Source: an uncultured Clostridia bacterium
Lineage (GTDB): Bacteria; Bacillota; Clostridia; Oscillospirales; Ruminococcaceae
DNA length: 64,000 nucleotides
Assembly: GCA_947383835.1 (NCBI GenBank)
Contig: CANDEV010000007.1
Span: 62,001 to 126,000 of the forward strand
Reading direction: 5' to 3'
Each line of letters opens with the position of its first letter. Positions within the stretch are counted from its first letter, which is position 1. The position numbers and the translations under genes are program-made. Of this stretch, positions 7,482-16,011 are shown in pieces. The notes under the pieces were generated by a model. The model was not told the DNA's origin. It searched no databases and saw only the letters and a program-made list of their open reading frames with translations.

Positions 7482-8483
7482 TCACCTGTCTATCATATCA
7501 AAGTTATTCAACTTCTCCAGCATGGCAAGGGAGAGGTAGGTTTCATATTTGGTCTGTAATTTCTGTAAGCCCTCGCTGTCCCCGAAAGACCAGCCCAGCA
7601 GCCACCGACCGTCGTCGCTTTGCTGACCCATTCTGTACTTCAGCGAGTCGAGGACCAAGTCCCTTACAGCAGGAAAAACGACGCTCTTAGGGTGTCCCGC
7701 CACGTCGCAGGGCAGGTGGACGTACTCATTATCCGATCTTGAAAAGTCAAGCTCCATAAAAGCGGTGGGGTTCTGACGCAGAACCGAGGTAAGCTTGTCC
7801 GCCGTTGCCTTGTCTTTCAGGCAAGGCACGAACCATTGAAAATACTCAATATAATAGGGCTCGCCCTTGTCGAAAATTTCCCTGTTATAGTCGGGGGAAT
7901 TTTTGTCCCAGCACCGCAGGATATGCTCCGTTGGATATTTTATTATTTCGCTGTACAGCTCTTTCGGAACAAGCTCCGAATAATACGCAGCAAATGCGGC
8001 AAAGCAAGCTTTTTCATTGGCGTCGTATTTTTTTATCCGTTCGTCCTCGCTTTCTATCGGCGATGTATCTTCCCCACTGTACCTGACCCAGTAGCAATGA
8101 ACTCCGTCGTTGACTTCGGGGACTGTGACTTCGCCCCAGTTTCCTATCTCGGGAATATAAAGTCCCAGAATATATTTCATCATATTCTGGATAAGCGGGT
8201 GACTTGCAGGCGGCTTTTCTTTCAGATTTAAAATATATTTGGCAGCGATCTCGGTGGCTTTAAGGCATGGACCCTGATAGTCAAATTCGTAATAAATACC
8301 GCCGAACCCGCCGTTTTCGTGCTGATATTTTTGCAGTACCTTTAAAAATTCGTTTGTATCATTGCCCTCAAAAAGATATTTGAACCAAGCGCGGTTTATG
8401 TCGTCGCCGTTGGCGAAAATGTAATCCCGTGCCTTGATAAAATTTTTGCGGCTTAGTTTATTTATTTTGCTTAGCTTTTTCAT
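7482..8483 (-). CDS. Conserved hypothetical protein, probable alpha/alpha-toroid (terpenoid-cyclase-like) fold
   Basis: 333 residues, no signal peptide. Two Q..DG/NGG.F/W-type motifs are visible, QKYQHENGGFGG near 57 and GQQSDDGRWLLGW near 300, typical of prenyltransferase/squalene-cyclase-like alpha-alpha toroids. Similar stand-alone proteins are found in Clostridia without known function; no DxDD or DCTAE cyclase motif is seen, so catalysis of terpene cyclisation is not supported. Many aromatic residues lie between the motifs. A weak ribosome site (GGAGGTGCG) precedes the ATG. The gene stands alone between two terminators. Confidence 0.7.
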   Translation of the reverse strand: MKKLSKINKLSRKNFIKARDYIFANGDDINRAWFKYLFEGNDTNEFLKVLQKYQHENGGFGGIYYEFDYQGPCLKATEIAAKYILNLKEKPPASHPLIQNMMKYILGLYIPEIGNWGEVTVPEVNDGVHCYWVRYSGEDTSPIESEDERIKKYDANEKACFAAFAAYYSELVPKELYSEIIKYPTEHILRCWDKNSPDYNREIFDKGEPYYIEYFQWFVPCLKDKATADKLTSVLRQNPTAFMELDFSRSDNEYVHLPCDVAGHPKSVVFPAVRDLVLDSLKYRMGQQSDDGRWLLGWSFGDSEGLQKLQTKYETYLSLAMLEKLNNFDMIDR

Positions 8484-8570
8484 GATTTATCGCACCTCCA
8501 ATAATTCTTTATAATAACACATAACGTCTGTTTTGTATTGTAAAAATCCGACAGTATCGGAATAAAATAA

Positions 8571-8599
8571 CAGGCTCACGAGCATTGTCCGTGAGCCTG
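8571..8599 (-). terminator. Rho-independent terminator of ppdK
   Basis: Perfect 10-base stem CAGGCTCACG / CGTGAGCCTG, followed on the minus strand by TTATTTTATT, 23 bases past the stop. Confidence 0.88.
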
Positions 8600-8621
8600 T
8601 GTATAAATCCTGTTACAGGAA

Positions 8622-11252
8622 TTACTTCTGATCCTTGATTGCAGCCTGTGCAGCAGCCAGTCTTGCGATAGGCACGCGGAAAGGCGAGCAGGATACATAT
8701 GTCATGCCGAGCTTGTGGCAGAACTCAACAGATGTGGGATCGCCGCCGTGCTCACCGCAGATACCGATGTGCATTTCGGGACGAACCTTTTTACCCATTG
8801 TGATAGCCATTTCCATGAGCTTGCCAACGCCTGTCTGATCCAGCTTAGCGAAGGGATCGTTCTCGAAGATCTTAGCGTCATAGTAAGCGTCAAGGAACTT
8901 GCCTGCGTCGTCACGGGAGAAACCGAATGTCATCTGTGTAAGGTCGTTAGTACCGAAGCAGAAGAATTCAGCTTCCTTAGCGATCTCGTCTGCTGTGAGA
9001 GCAGCACGTGGGATCTCGATCATTGTACCAACCTCATACTTGAGGTCTGCGCCTGCGTTCTTGATAACCTCGTCAGCAGTTGCCGTAACGATATCCTTAA
9101 CGTACTTCAGCTCCTTGATCTCGCCAACCAGCGGAATCATGATCTCGGGTACGATATTCCAGTCGGGGTGGTTCTTCTTAACATTGATAGCAGCCTTGAT
9201 AACAGCCTTTGTCTGCATTTTAGCAATTTCGGGGTATGTTACTGCAAGACGGCATCCGCGGTGACCCATCATCGGGTTGAACTCGTGGAGGGAAGCGATG
9301 ATAGCCTTGATAGTATCAACGGACTTGCCCTGTGCCTTTGCAAGAGCCTCAATGTCAGCTTCCTCTGTAGGAACGAATTCGTGGAGAGGAGGATCGAGGA
9401 AACGGATAGTAACAGGGTTGCCCTCAAGAGCCTCGTAGAGAGCCTCGAAGTCGCTCTGCTGCATAGGTTCGATCTTGTCGAGAGCAGCTTCTCTCTCTTC
9501 AACTGTATCGGAGCAGATCATCTCGCGGAATGCAGCGATACGGTCAGCCTCGAAGAACATATGCTCTGTACGGCAGAGACCGATACCCTCTGCGCCAAGC
9601 TCGCGAGCCTTCTGAGCGTCCTTAGGTGTGTCGGCGTTTGTTCTTACCTTAAGCTTTCTGTACTTGTCAGCCCAAGCCATGATCCTGCCGAACTCGCCTG
9701 CGATAGTAGCGTCAACGGTAGCGATCTGACCGTCGTAGATGTTACCTGTAGAGCCGTCGATAGAGATCCAGTCGCCCTCGTGGTAGGTCTTGCCTGCCAG
9801 CTCGAACTTCTTGTTCTCCTCGTCCATATTGATAGCGGAGCAGCCGGATACACAGCAAGTACCCATACCGCGCGCAACAACAGCAGCGTGAGAGGTCATA
9901 CCGCCGCGGACTGTAAGAATACCCTGTGAAGCCTTCATACCTGTGATATCCTCGGGAGAAGTCTCAAGACGAACAAGAACAACCTTTTCGCCCTTAGCTT
10001 TCCAAGCCTCTGCGTCCTCGGCTGTGAATACGATCTTGCCGCAAGCAGCTCCGGGAGAAGCTCCGAGACCCTTTCCAACGGGTGTTGCAGCCTTAAGAGC
10101 AGCAGCGTCGAACTGTGGGTGGAGAAGTGTGTCAAGGTTTCTGGGGTCGATCATAGCAACAGCTTCCTGCTCGGTTCTCATGCCCTCGTCAACAAGGTCG
10201 CAAGCGATCTTAAGAGCAGCCTGAGCTGTTCTCTTGCCGTTACGAGTCTGAAGCATATAAAGCTTGCCGTGCTCAACGGTGAACTCCATATCCTGCATAT
10301 CGCGGTAGTGATTTTCAAGTGTGGAGCAAACCTCTGTGAACTGCTTGAAAGCTTCGGGGAACTTCTGCTCCATTTCGTTGATGTGCATAGGAGTACGAAC
10401 GCCAGCAACAACGTCCTCGCCCTGTGCGTTTGTAAGGAACTCGCCGAACAGACCCTTTGCGCCTGTAGCGGGGTCACGTGTGAAAGCAACGCCTGTACCG
10501 CAGTCGTCGCCCATGTTGCCGAACGCCATGGACTGTACGTTTACGGCAGTACCCCAAGAGTAAGGGATATCGTTGTCGCGGCGGTAAACGTTAGCACGGG
10601 GGTTGTCCCATGAACGGAAAACAGCCTTTACAGCGCCCATGAGCTGCTCCTTGGGATCGGAGGGGAAGTCCTGACCGATCTTGGACTTGTATTCAGCCTT
10701 GAACTGGTTTGCAAGCTCCTTAAGGTCGTCGGCGGTAAGGTCAACGTCCTGCTGAACGCCTTTCTTTTCCTTCATAGCGTCGATAAGCTGCTCGAAGTAT
10801 TTCTTGCCGACTTCCATAACAACGTCGGAATACATCTGGATAAATCTTCTGTAGCAGTCCCAAGCCCAGCGGGGATTGTTTGACTGCTTAGCCATAACCT
10901 CAACAACGTCCTCGTTAAGACCGAGGTTGAGGATAGTGTCCATCATACCGGGCATTGAAGCTCTTGCGCCCGAACGAACGGAAACGAGAAGAGGGTTCTC
11001 CTTGTCGCCGAATTTCTTTCCTGTGATACCTTCCATTTTGCCGATGTACTCGTTGATCTCGGCAAAAATCTCATCATTGATCTTTCTTCCGTCCTCATAG
11101 TACTGAGTACAAGCCTCGGTAGTGATAGTGAAGCCCTGGGGAACGGGGAGACCGATGTTGGTCATTTCGGCAAGGTTAGCGCCTTTACCGCCCAAAAGCT
11201 CTCTCATGTCTGCATTGCCCTCGGAGAAGAGATAACAATATTTTTTAGCCAT
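8622..11252 (-). CDS. ppdK: Pyruvate, phosphate dikinase
   Basis: 876 residues from the ATG with GGAGG 8 bases upstream (a TTG five codons earlier overlaps this site and was rejected). The enzyme interconverts pyruvate, ATP and phosphate with PEP, AMP and PPi, and in anaerobic Clostridia serves PPi-linked glycolysis. Domains in order: ATP-grasp nucleotide domain (about 1-350), swivelling phosphohistidine domain with GGMTSHAAVVARGMG near 450, and the PEP/pyruvate TIM barrel containing EFFCFGTNDLTQ and the catalytic cysteine in GICGEHGGDP near 830. Codon use is highly biased, as expected for an abundant enzyme. It is monocistronic. A weak TGGAAA-17-TATAAT promoter lies at 11340-11368. Confidence 0.98.
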   Translation of the reverse strand: MAKKYCYLFSEGNADMRELLGGKGANLAEMTNIGLPVPQGFTITTEACTQYYEDGRKINDEIFAEINEYIGKMEGITGKKFGDKENPLLVSVRSGARASMPGMMDTILNLGLNEDVVEVMAKQSNNPRWAWDCYRRFIQMYSDVVMEVGKKYFEQLIDAMKEKKGVQQDVDLTADDLKELANQFKAEYKSKIGQDFPSDPKEQLMGAVKAVFRSWDNPRANVYRRDNDIPYSWGTAVNVQSMAFGNMGDDCGTGVAFTRDPATGAKGLFGEFLTNAQGEDVVAGVRTPMHINEMEQKFPEAFKQFTEVCSTLENHYRDMQDMEFTVEHGKLYMLQTRNGKRTAQAALKIACDLVDEGMRTEQEAVAMIDPRNLDTLLHPQFDAAALKAATPVGKGLGASPGAACGKIVFTAEDAEAWKAKGEKVVLVRLETSPEDITGMKASQGILTVRGGMTSHAAVVARGMGTCCVSGCSAINMDEENKKFELAGKTYHEGDWISIDGSTGNIYDGQIATVDATIAGEFGRIMAWADKYRKLKVRTNADTPKDAQKARELGAEGIGLCRTEHMFFEADRIAAFREMICSDTVEEREAALDKIEPMQQSDFEALYEALEGNPVTIRFLDPPLHEFVPTEEADIEALAKAQGKSVDTIKAIIASLHEFNPMMGHRGCRLAVTYPEIAKMQTKAVIKAAINVKKNHPDWNIVPEIMIPLVGEIKELKYVKDIVTATADEVIKNAGADLKYEVGTMIEIPRAALTADEIAKEAEFFCFGTNDLTQMTFGFSRDDAGKFLDAYYDAKIFENDPFAKLDQTGVGKLMEMAITMGKKVRPEMHIGICGEHGGDPTSVEFCHKLGMTYVSCSPFRVPIARLAAAQAAIKDQK

Positions 11253-11339
11253 TGGTATTACCTCCAAAAATAAAATTTATTCGCATGAGACGAATATTTG
11301 CCAAAATAAGGAAAATATTTTTCATACGACCATAAATAT

Positions 11340-11368
11340 ATTATAACAGATATTCTTTCCATTTTCCA
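11340..11368 (-). promoter_or_regulatory. Probable ppdK promoter
   Basis: Minus-strand TATAAT with TGGAAA 17 bases upstream, giving a leader of about 80 bases. The -35 box is weak, which would fit activation by a bound regulator. Confidence 0.45.
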
Positions 11369-11400
11369 TACTGATTGGCAGGAAATTTAAGGGCACTTTT

Positions 11401-11417
11401 TTGTGCAATTTGCACAA
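11401..11417. promoter_or_regulatory. 17-base perfect palindrome between ppdK and DUF2628 promoters
   Basis: TTGTGCAATTTGCACAA: two 8-base half-sites around one central T. It lies about 32 bases upstream of the ppdK -35 box and 36 bases upstream of the -35 box of the divergent gene, a position suited to a dimeric regulator. The remainder of the 11253-11598 gap holds the two promoters and a large hairpin. Confidence 0.45.
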
Positions 11418-11452
11418 TTAATCCAAGGAGGGGGAAAAACCTCGGAATTTGC

Positions 11453-11481
11453 TTGAAAAAAATATAATTTTATGGCATAAT
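11453..11481 (+). promoter_or_regulatory. Promoter of the DUF2628-like gene
   Basis: TTGAAA, 17 bases, CATAAT. The predicted start is close to 11488, so the transcript begins just before the large hairpin at 11499. Confidence 0.55.
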
Positions 11482-11498
11482 ATAATTGTAAATATGTT

Positions 11499-11571
11499 AA
11501 TGTAGGGCGGGGGCTTGCTCCCGACGGTCGGTATGCCGTCATAAGGCGGGAGCAAGCCCCCGCCCTACATT
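11499..11571 (+). repeat. Large palindromic repeat (family B) in the 5' leader
   Basis: Arms of about 24 bases, ATGTAGGGCGGGGGCTTGCT with CCCG, and the matching GCGGGAGCAAGCCCCCGCCC with TACAT, around a loop that itself contains GACGGT/GCCGTC. Half-copies with the same arm sequence occur at 15637-15663 and 28552-28566. In RNA it would form a very stable hairpin 27 bases upstream of the start codon. Confidence 0.85.
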
Positions 11572-11598
11572 TAATTGATAAAAAATAAGAGGGATTTT

Positions 11599-12321
11599 AT
11601 GAACGCCGAAAGAACCTGCGGTCTGAAAAATTCATATATCGAAGCCTACCTCGGCGAGGAGGAAGCGCGACGGTGCATACCGAAATGGCGCAGGCTTGAA
11701 AAAAGGCATTGGATAAGCTTTAATCCGTTTGCGTTTATATTTTCCTTTTTATGGCTGTTTCATAAGAAAATGCACAGGGAATTTGCGGCGTTTTTGGCTG
11801 TGTTTTTTATCCTGCCCGTTGTTGTGGGCGGTATCGCGGGGATAAGCAAAATGGAGGGTGACATTACCCCTAAAGCCGTTTACTCCGAGCTTCGGAAAGT
11901 ACCCGTCGTTTTGGAATATTACCCCTGCCGCTGCACCGAGCATAGGTTTGAAAATCTTTGCAGAACAACCCCGTGGTATGAGATCATGCTTTTACCCGTT
12001 ACGATGCCTGTTTACTACGGACTTGGCATAAATTCTGTTCCCGCGTTTTATTTCGGACTTTTCAGAGTACTGACAATGCTTGTGATAAATATTTTTCTCG
12101 GTTTTTACGGCAGCAGGCTGTACTTCCGAAGCGTGCGCGAAAAAATTCTTTTGCAGCTTGCGGACATGAGCACCGACGAGGAAAGCAGCCGTCTGCGTAT
12201 TCTGGAAAAGTCGGGCAGGGAAAACGCCTTTAAGGTACGGCAGATGAAGCTTGCGCCGATCATCGCGCCGGTATGCGTGATAATGCCGTTTTTCTATGAC
12301 GCGATATGTATTATATACTAA
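11599..12321 (+). CDS. DUF2628-like integral membrane protein
   Basis: 241 residues from the ATG preceded by AGAGGG. The segment WISFNPFAFIFSFLWLFHKKMHREF (about 35-60) is the aromatic FNWxAFFFGPFWLLYRKM-type motif of DUF2628 proteins, followed by a membrane segment (62-82), a Cys-containing segment PCRCTEHRFENLC (about 113-125) and two or three further hydrophobic stretches (135-180 and 220-241). The function of this family is not known. The gene is 21 bases upstream of glmU and probably co-transcribed with it. Confidence 0.65.
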   Translation: MNAERTCGLKNSYIEAYLGEEEARRCIPKWRRLEKRHWISFNPFAFIFSFLWLFHKKMHREFAAFLAVFFILPVVVGGIAGISKMEGDITPKAVYSELRKVPVVLEYYPCRCTEHRFENLCRTTPWYEIMLLPVTMPVYYGLGINSVPAFYFGLFRVLTMLVINIFLGFYGSRLYFRSVREKILLQLADMSTDEESSRLRILEKSGRENAFKVRQMKLAPIIAPVCVIMPFFYDAICIIY

Positions 12322-12342
12322 TTAAATAAAAGAGGTTTTTTT

Positions 12343-13731
12343 ATGAGCAACAATTCTTGCGCCGTCATTCTGGCGGGAGGACAGGGAAAACGAATGAAGT
12401 CGGAGCTGCCGAAGCCTATGTTCGAGGTTCTTGGCGAGCCAATGCTGGAGTGGGTAATGACAGCCTGCGAAAGGTCGGATATAAACGATCTTTGCGTGGT
12501 AACGGGCTATAATGCCGAGGTCATTGAAAATTATGTGGACGGTCGGTGCAAAACCGTTTATCAGCCCCAGCGCATGGGTACGGGGCACGCTGTTATGATG
12601 GCTGTGGACTGGCTGAAGGAACGTCCCCAAAGCAATGTTTTTATCGTATGCGGAGACTCGCCCTTTATCGACAGCGAAACTATCACCGCCGCTTTGGAGC
12701 AGCACATTAGGCAGGACAACGCTGTTACCATAATCACCGCAAAGGTTGACGACCCAAAGGGCTACGGAAGAATTTTGAGAGGACAGAACGGCGTTATCGG
12801 AATTGTTGAGGAAAAGGACTCTACCGATGAGCAGAAGAAAATAAACGAGATAGGCTCGGGGGCATACTGGTTCAAATCGGAGCGGCTTATAGAGGCTCTG
12901 AACGAGATAAAGCCAAACAATTCGCAGGGGGAATATTACCTCACCGACTCTGTGTACATACTTATAAATCACGGTTTTCGGGCGGACGCTTATATCGCTC
13001 CCAACTCCGATGTTGTGCTTGGCGCGAACGACCGCAAGGGCTTGCTGATGTTAAACAATGTTGCAAGAAACGCGGTTATTGACAAGCTTCTTGCGGACGG
13101 CGTTGAGTTCACCTGTACGGACGGCGTTACCATAGGCAGGAATGTTACCGTGGGAGCGGGTACTAAGATATTGCAGGGTACTATTATTCGGGGCGATACC
13201 GTTATCGGGGAGAACTGCGTGATAGGTCCCAACTGCCTTATTGAGGACTGTATTATCGGCAGCGGGGTGACTTTGAACAGCGTACAGGCGTATAAGTCCC
13301 AAATAGACGATAATGCGAAAATAGGTCCGTTCGTGCATATAAGACCCGACAGCCATATTATGGCAAAGGTCAAGATAGGCGACTTTGTGGAGGTCAAAAA
13401 CTCCACCGTTGGCGAAAGGACCTCGATCTCACACCTTACCTATGTGGGGGACAGCGACGTTGGGTCGAATGTAAACTTTGGCTGCGGCGTTGTTACCGTT
13501 AATTACGACGGCGAAAAGAAGCACCGCATTTCAATAGACGACAACGCCTTTATAGGCTGCAATACAAACCTTATTTCCCCCGTAAAGGTTGGTAAAAGCG
13601 CATACACGGCGGCGGGTACTACAGTCACAAAGGACGTCCCCGACGGCGCGCTTGCTATCGAGAGAGGGGAGCTTCACTTCAAGGACGGCTTCGGCGACAA
13701 GCGGCTTAAGCTGAGGAATAGCAGGAAATAA
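12343..13731 (+). CDS. glmU: Bifunctional N-acetylglucosamine-1-phosphate uridyltransferase / glucosamine-1-phosphate acetyltransferase
   Basis: 462 residues. It makes UDP-GlcNAc for peptidoglycan and teichoic acids. The N-terminal nucleotidyltransferase domain has AVILAGGQGKRMKS (about 6-19), QRMGTGHAV and the metal site in CGDSPFI; the C-terminal left-handed beta-helix begins near 245 with hexapeptide repeats (IGRNVTVGAGTKI) and contains the acetyl-CoA site region TVNYDGEKKHRISID and AYTAAGTTVTKDVP. Length and domain order are standard. The neighbourhood glmU, prs, pth, mfd matches the Firmicutes arrangement. Confidence 0.98.
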   Translation: MSNNSCAVILAGGQGKRMKSELPKPMFEVLGEPMLEWVMTACERSDINDLCVVTGYNAEVIENYVDGRCKTVYQPQRMGTGHAVMMAVDWLKERPQSNVFIVCGDSPFIDSETITAALEQHIRQDNAVTIITAKVDDPKGYGRILRGQNGVIGIVEEKDSTDEQKKINEIGSGAYWFKSERLIEALNEIKPNNSQGEYYLTDSVYILINHGFRADAYIAPNSDVVLGANDRKGLLMLNNVARNAVIDKLLADGVEFTCTDGVTIGRNVTVGAGTKILQGTIIRGDTVIGENCVIGPNCLIEDCIIGSGVTLNSVQAYKSQIDDNAKIGPFVHIRPDSHIMAKVKIGDFVEVKNSTVGERTSISHLTYVGDSDVGSNVNFGCGVVTVNYDGEKKHRISIDDNAFIGCNTNLISPVKVGKSAYTAAGTTVTKDVPDGALAIERGELHFKDGFGDKRLKLRNSRK

Positions 13732-13766
13732 TTAATAATTAATAATTGTTAGTAACCGTTTCCATT

Positions 13767-13889
13767 TATAGCAATCCAACAAAATAATACCCAAATTTGT
13801 AGGGGACGGGTTTCCCGTCCCGCCGTTCCACAGCCGCGGGCGGGGAGACCCCGCCCCTACAAAAGGCATTATTTTATAGGATTGCTATA
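13767..13889 (+). repeat. MITE-like repeat, family A, best-preserved copy
   Basis: 123 bases with perfect 11-base ends TATAGCAATCC / GGATTGCTATA, extendable to 22 bases with two mismatches. Internal hairpins are GGGGACGGGTTTCCCGTCCC and GGGCGGGGAGACCCCGCCCC. It is non-coding. It separates glmU from the next small gene. Confidence 0.88.
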
Positions 13890-13948
13890 GTATAAAATGT
13901 TTATTATTAATAAAACGTAAAACCATTGTTCAATTAGGAGAAATACCG

Positions 13949-14377
13949 ATGAAAAACGACAATATCAGCTTCAAGCCCACAGACGAGCTTATTATGAAAA
14001 AATACTGGCACACGGCGTACCTTGCGGCGGCGGTCGTGATACCCATAGCGGTGCTTGTTATCACCCTTGTGCGGGGAACTTTCAAGTCTCTGACAATACC
14101 CGTGCTTTTGGTTATTGCGGGAATAATTCTTGTGCTGGACTACACAAACGTCAAGAACAAGGTAGTCTGGAACGATGAGAAAATAGCGTTTTTGCAGGCG
14201 TTCGCCAAGCCGCGGGAGTATGTATGGGAAAACCTTTCCGCCATATACAGCGGCGGGGAGGAAATGCGGCTTGAATTTGACGACGGCAAAAAGCTTTATA
14301 TTGCGCTTAAATACGACGGAACAGACCGCTTTATCGAAAAGGCGCAGGAGGTTTACAGCGCAAAATTCGGAGAATGA
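13949..14377 (+). CDS. Small membrane protein, unknown function
   Basis: 142 residues with AGGAG 8 bases before the ATG. Two hydrophobic segments (about 24-44 and 48-66) are followed by a soluble part of about 75 residues with the pattern KVVWNDEKIAFLQAF, a Tyr-Val-Trp strand and IALKYDGTDRFIEK, which looks like the bacterial PH-like fold that often follows two membrane helices. That fold call is by eye only. It lies between glmU and prs and may be part of the same transcript. Confidence 0.65.
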   Translation: MKNDNISFKPTDELIMKKYWHTAYLAAAVVIPIAVLVITLVRGTFKSLTIPVLLVIAGIILVLDYTNVKNKVVWNDEKIAFLQAFAKPREYVWENLSAIYSGGEEMRLEFDDGKKLYIALKYDGTDRFIEKAQEVYSAKFGE

Positions 14378-14401
14378 ACATACAAGACGACAGACAAACT
14401 C

Positions 14402-14482
14402 CGCAGGGGCGGATTCCATATTCGCCCGACGTTACCGCACAAATAAAATTTCAGCGGACGCATATGGAATGCGCCCCTACAG
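14402..14482 (+). repeat. Imperfect palindromic repeat upstream of prs
   Basis: The arms CAGGGGCGGATTCCATATTC and GCATATGGAATGCGCCCCTA are nearly complementary around a central AT-rich loop. It lies between the small membrane protein and prs; no other obvious copy is in the window. Confidence 0.6.
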
Positions 14483-14564
14483 AACACACAGTATACGATA
14501 GAGCGGCTACGCTCTTGAAATAAAAACCACAAACCCCTAAATAATGTAAAGGAGACTTTAAAAA

Positions 14565-15527
14565 ATGAATCTTCACGGCAAGGATATTAAAATCTTTACA
14601 GCCAACTCAAACCCAAAGGTAGCTTCCGAGATAGCGCAGCAGCTCGGTCTGCCCCTCGGACAGTCGGAGGTAGTGACATTCTCCGACGGCGAGGTAAGCG
14701 TTTCGATCAAGGAGAGCGTCCGCGGCTCGGACGTTTTTGTGGTGCAGTCCACAAGCTCCCCCGTAAACGACCACATGATGGAACTGCTCATAATGATCGA
14801 CGCGTTCAAGCGCGCTTCTGCGGGTCGTATCACCGCGGTAATACCCTATATGGGGTACGCCCGGCAGGACAGAAAGGCAAAGGCGAGAGACCCGATCTCC
14901 GCAAAGCTTGTTGCAGACCTTATTTCCGTGGCGGGCGCAGACAGGATCCTTTCCATGGATCTGCACTGTCCCCAGATACAGGGCTTCTTCAATATCCCTG
15001 TGGATCACCTTTTGGGCGTACCTATCCTTGCTCCGTTCTTTGTTGAAAAATTCAAGGACTGCAAGGAGGACATAATGGTAGTCTCCCCCGACCTTGGTTC
15101 CGTTACAAGAGCGAGAAATTTTGCACAGCGTTTGGGAGTACCCTTTGCAATTGTGGACAAACGCCGCCAGAAAGCAAACGTCTGCGAGGTAATGAATATT
15201 ATCGGCGACGTCAAGGATAAAACGGTGGTTTTGGTGGACGATATGATAGACACCGCAGGTACGCTTTGCAACGCGGCGAAAGCGATAATCGACATCGGCG
15301 GCGCGAAAGAGGTCTACGCCTGCGCTACACACGGCGTACTGTCGGGTCCCGCAATAGAGCGTATCCAAAACAGCGTTATCAAAGAGCTTGTTCTGCTTGA
15401 CACTATCGCCCTCCCCGAGGAGAAGCAGATAGACAAGATAACTATTCTGCCCTGCGCGCCCGTATTTGCACAGGCTATACAGCGTATTTATGCGGATAAG
15501 CCTGTTTCGCCTTTGTTTAATACTTAA
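14565..15527 (+). CDS. prs: Ribose-phosphate pyrophosphokinase
   Basis: 320 residues, the standard class I PRPP synthase. It transfers pyrophosphate from ATP to ribose 5-phosphate, supplying PRPP for purine, pyrimidine, His, Trp and NAD synthesis. The N-terminal SNPKVASEIAQQLG, the ATP loop around YARQDRKAKARDPISAKLVA (about 99-118), and the PRPP-binding VVLVDDMIDTAGTL (about 220-233) are all present. An AAAGGAG site lies upstream. Confidence 0.97.
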   Translation: MNLHGKDIKIFTANSNPKVASEIAQQLGLPLGQSEVVTFSDGEVSVSIKESVRGSDVFVVQSTSSPVNDHMMELLIMIDAFKRASAGRITAVIPYMGYARQDRKAKARDPISAKLVADLISVAGADRILSMDLHCPQIQGFFNIPVDHLLGVPILAPFFVEKFKDCKEDIMVVSPDLGSVTRARNFAQRLGVPFAIVDKRRQKANVCEVMNIIGDVKDKTVVLVDDMIDTAGTLCNAAKAIIDIGGAKEVYACATHGVLSGPAIERIQNSVIKELVLLDTIALPEEKQIDKITILPCAPVFAQAIQRIYADKPVSPLFNT

Positions 15528-15545
15528 TTTTTTTGTAAATTTTAT

Positions 15546-15663
15546 AACCGCGTTCCCCCTCTTTTGTAAAGAGGGGTTATCGTGGTTTATGGGGATTGCG
15601 GGGGAATTGTTTGGACGTATGTTGCTTGGCGTGTTAGGCGGGAGCAAGCCCCCGCCCTACATT
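15546..15663 (+). repeat. Hairpin after prs and half copy of repeat family B
   Basis: AACCGCGTTCCCCCTCTTTT, then GTAAAGAGGGG...CGTGGTT folds into an imperfect stem just past the prs stop, but without a clean T tail, so termination is uncertain. At 15637-15663 GGCGGGAGCAAGCCCCCGCC with CTACATT matches one arm of the family B palindrome at 11499. Confidence 0.55.
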
Positions 15664-15734
15664 CCGTGTATAAAATTTTGGCAGTCGTATTTATTTAATT
15701 ACGTAACAAAGGCAAGGGTTATAAGAACGAACTT

Positions 15735-15760
15735 GGCAGTAAACGGAGTCATCCGTTGTT
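15735..15760 (+). repeat. Small hairpin in the prs-pth spacer
   Basis: GTAAACGGA and TCCGTTGTTTAC are nearly complementary around GTCA. No coding capacity is seen in 15528-16011 beyond these repeats. Confidence 0.45.
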
Positions 15761-15814
15761 TACGTATTTGAAAGACTGTAAAAATCGGCAAAGGGGAGGG
15801 AGAAATAAGGAAGT

Positions 15815-15921
15815 AGGGGGTTCGGGGGCAGAAACCTTAAAGGAGGGAGGGGGAATGCCGATTTTTGTAGGGTTTTGTTTTCCCCCTCCCTCCTTTATGG
15901 TGTCTGACCCCCGATCTTGTG
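15815..15921 (+). repeat. Long inverted repeat upstream of pth
   Basis: The perfect 18-base arms TAAAGGAGGGAGGGGGAA (15838-15855) and TTCCCCCTCCCTCCTTTA (15880-15897) are extended outward by the similar GTTCGGGGGCAGAAACC and GGTGTCTGACCCCCGATC. The loop is tgccgatttttgtagggttttgt. The outer parts differ by scattered mismatches, as in an ageing MITE. Each arm contains AGGAGG or its complement. Confidence 0.75.
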
Positions 15922-16011
15922 AACGACTAACAGTTTCCAACCTTGATACTAAAATTCAAAAATAGAGAAACAGCTACAAAGAAAAATAAATTCCTGAAAG
16001 GAACAAATAAA

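Noticed and set aside
8715..9929. A 404-residue plus-strand open frame opposite ppdK
   Set aside because: It exists because of the strong codon bias of ppdK. The translation is low-complexity (Leu, Ser, Val, Cys) and has no ribosome site.
14607..15647. A 346-residue minus-strand open frame opposite prs
   Set aside because: prs is certain; the antisense translation has no recognisable features.
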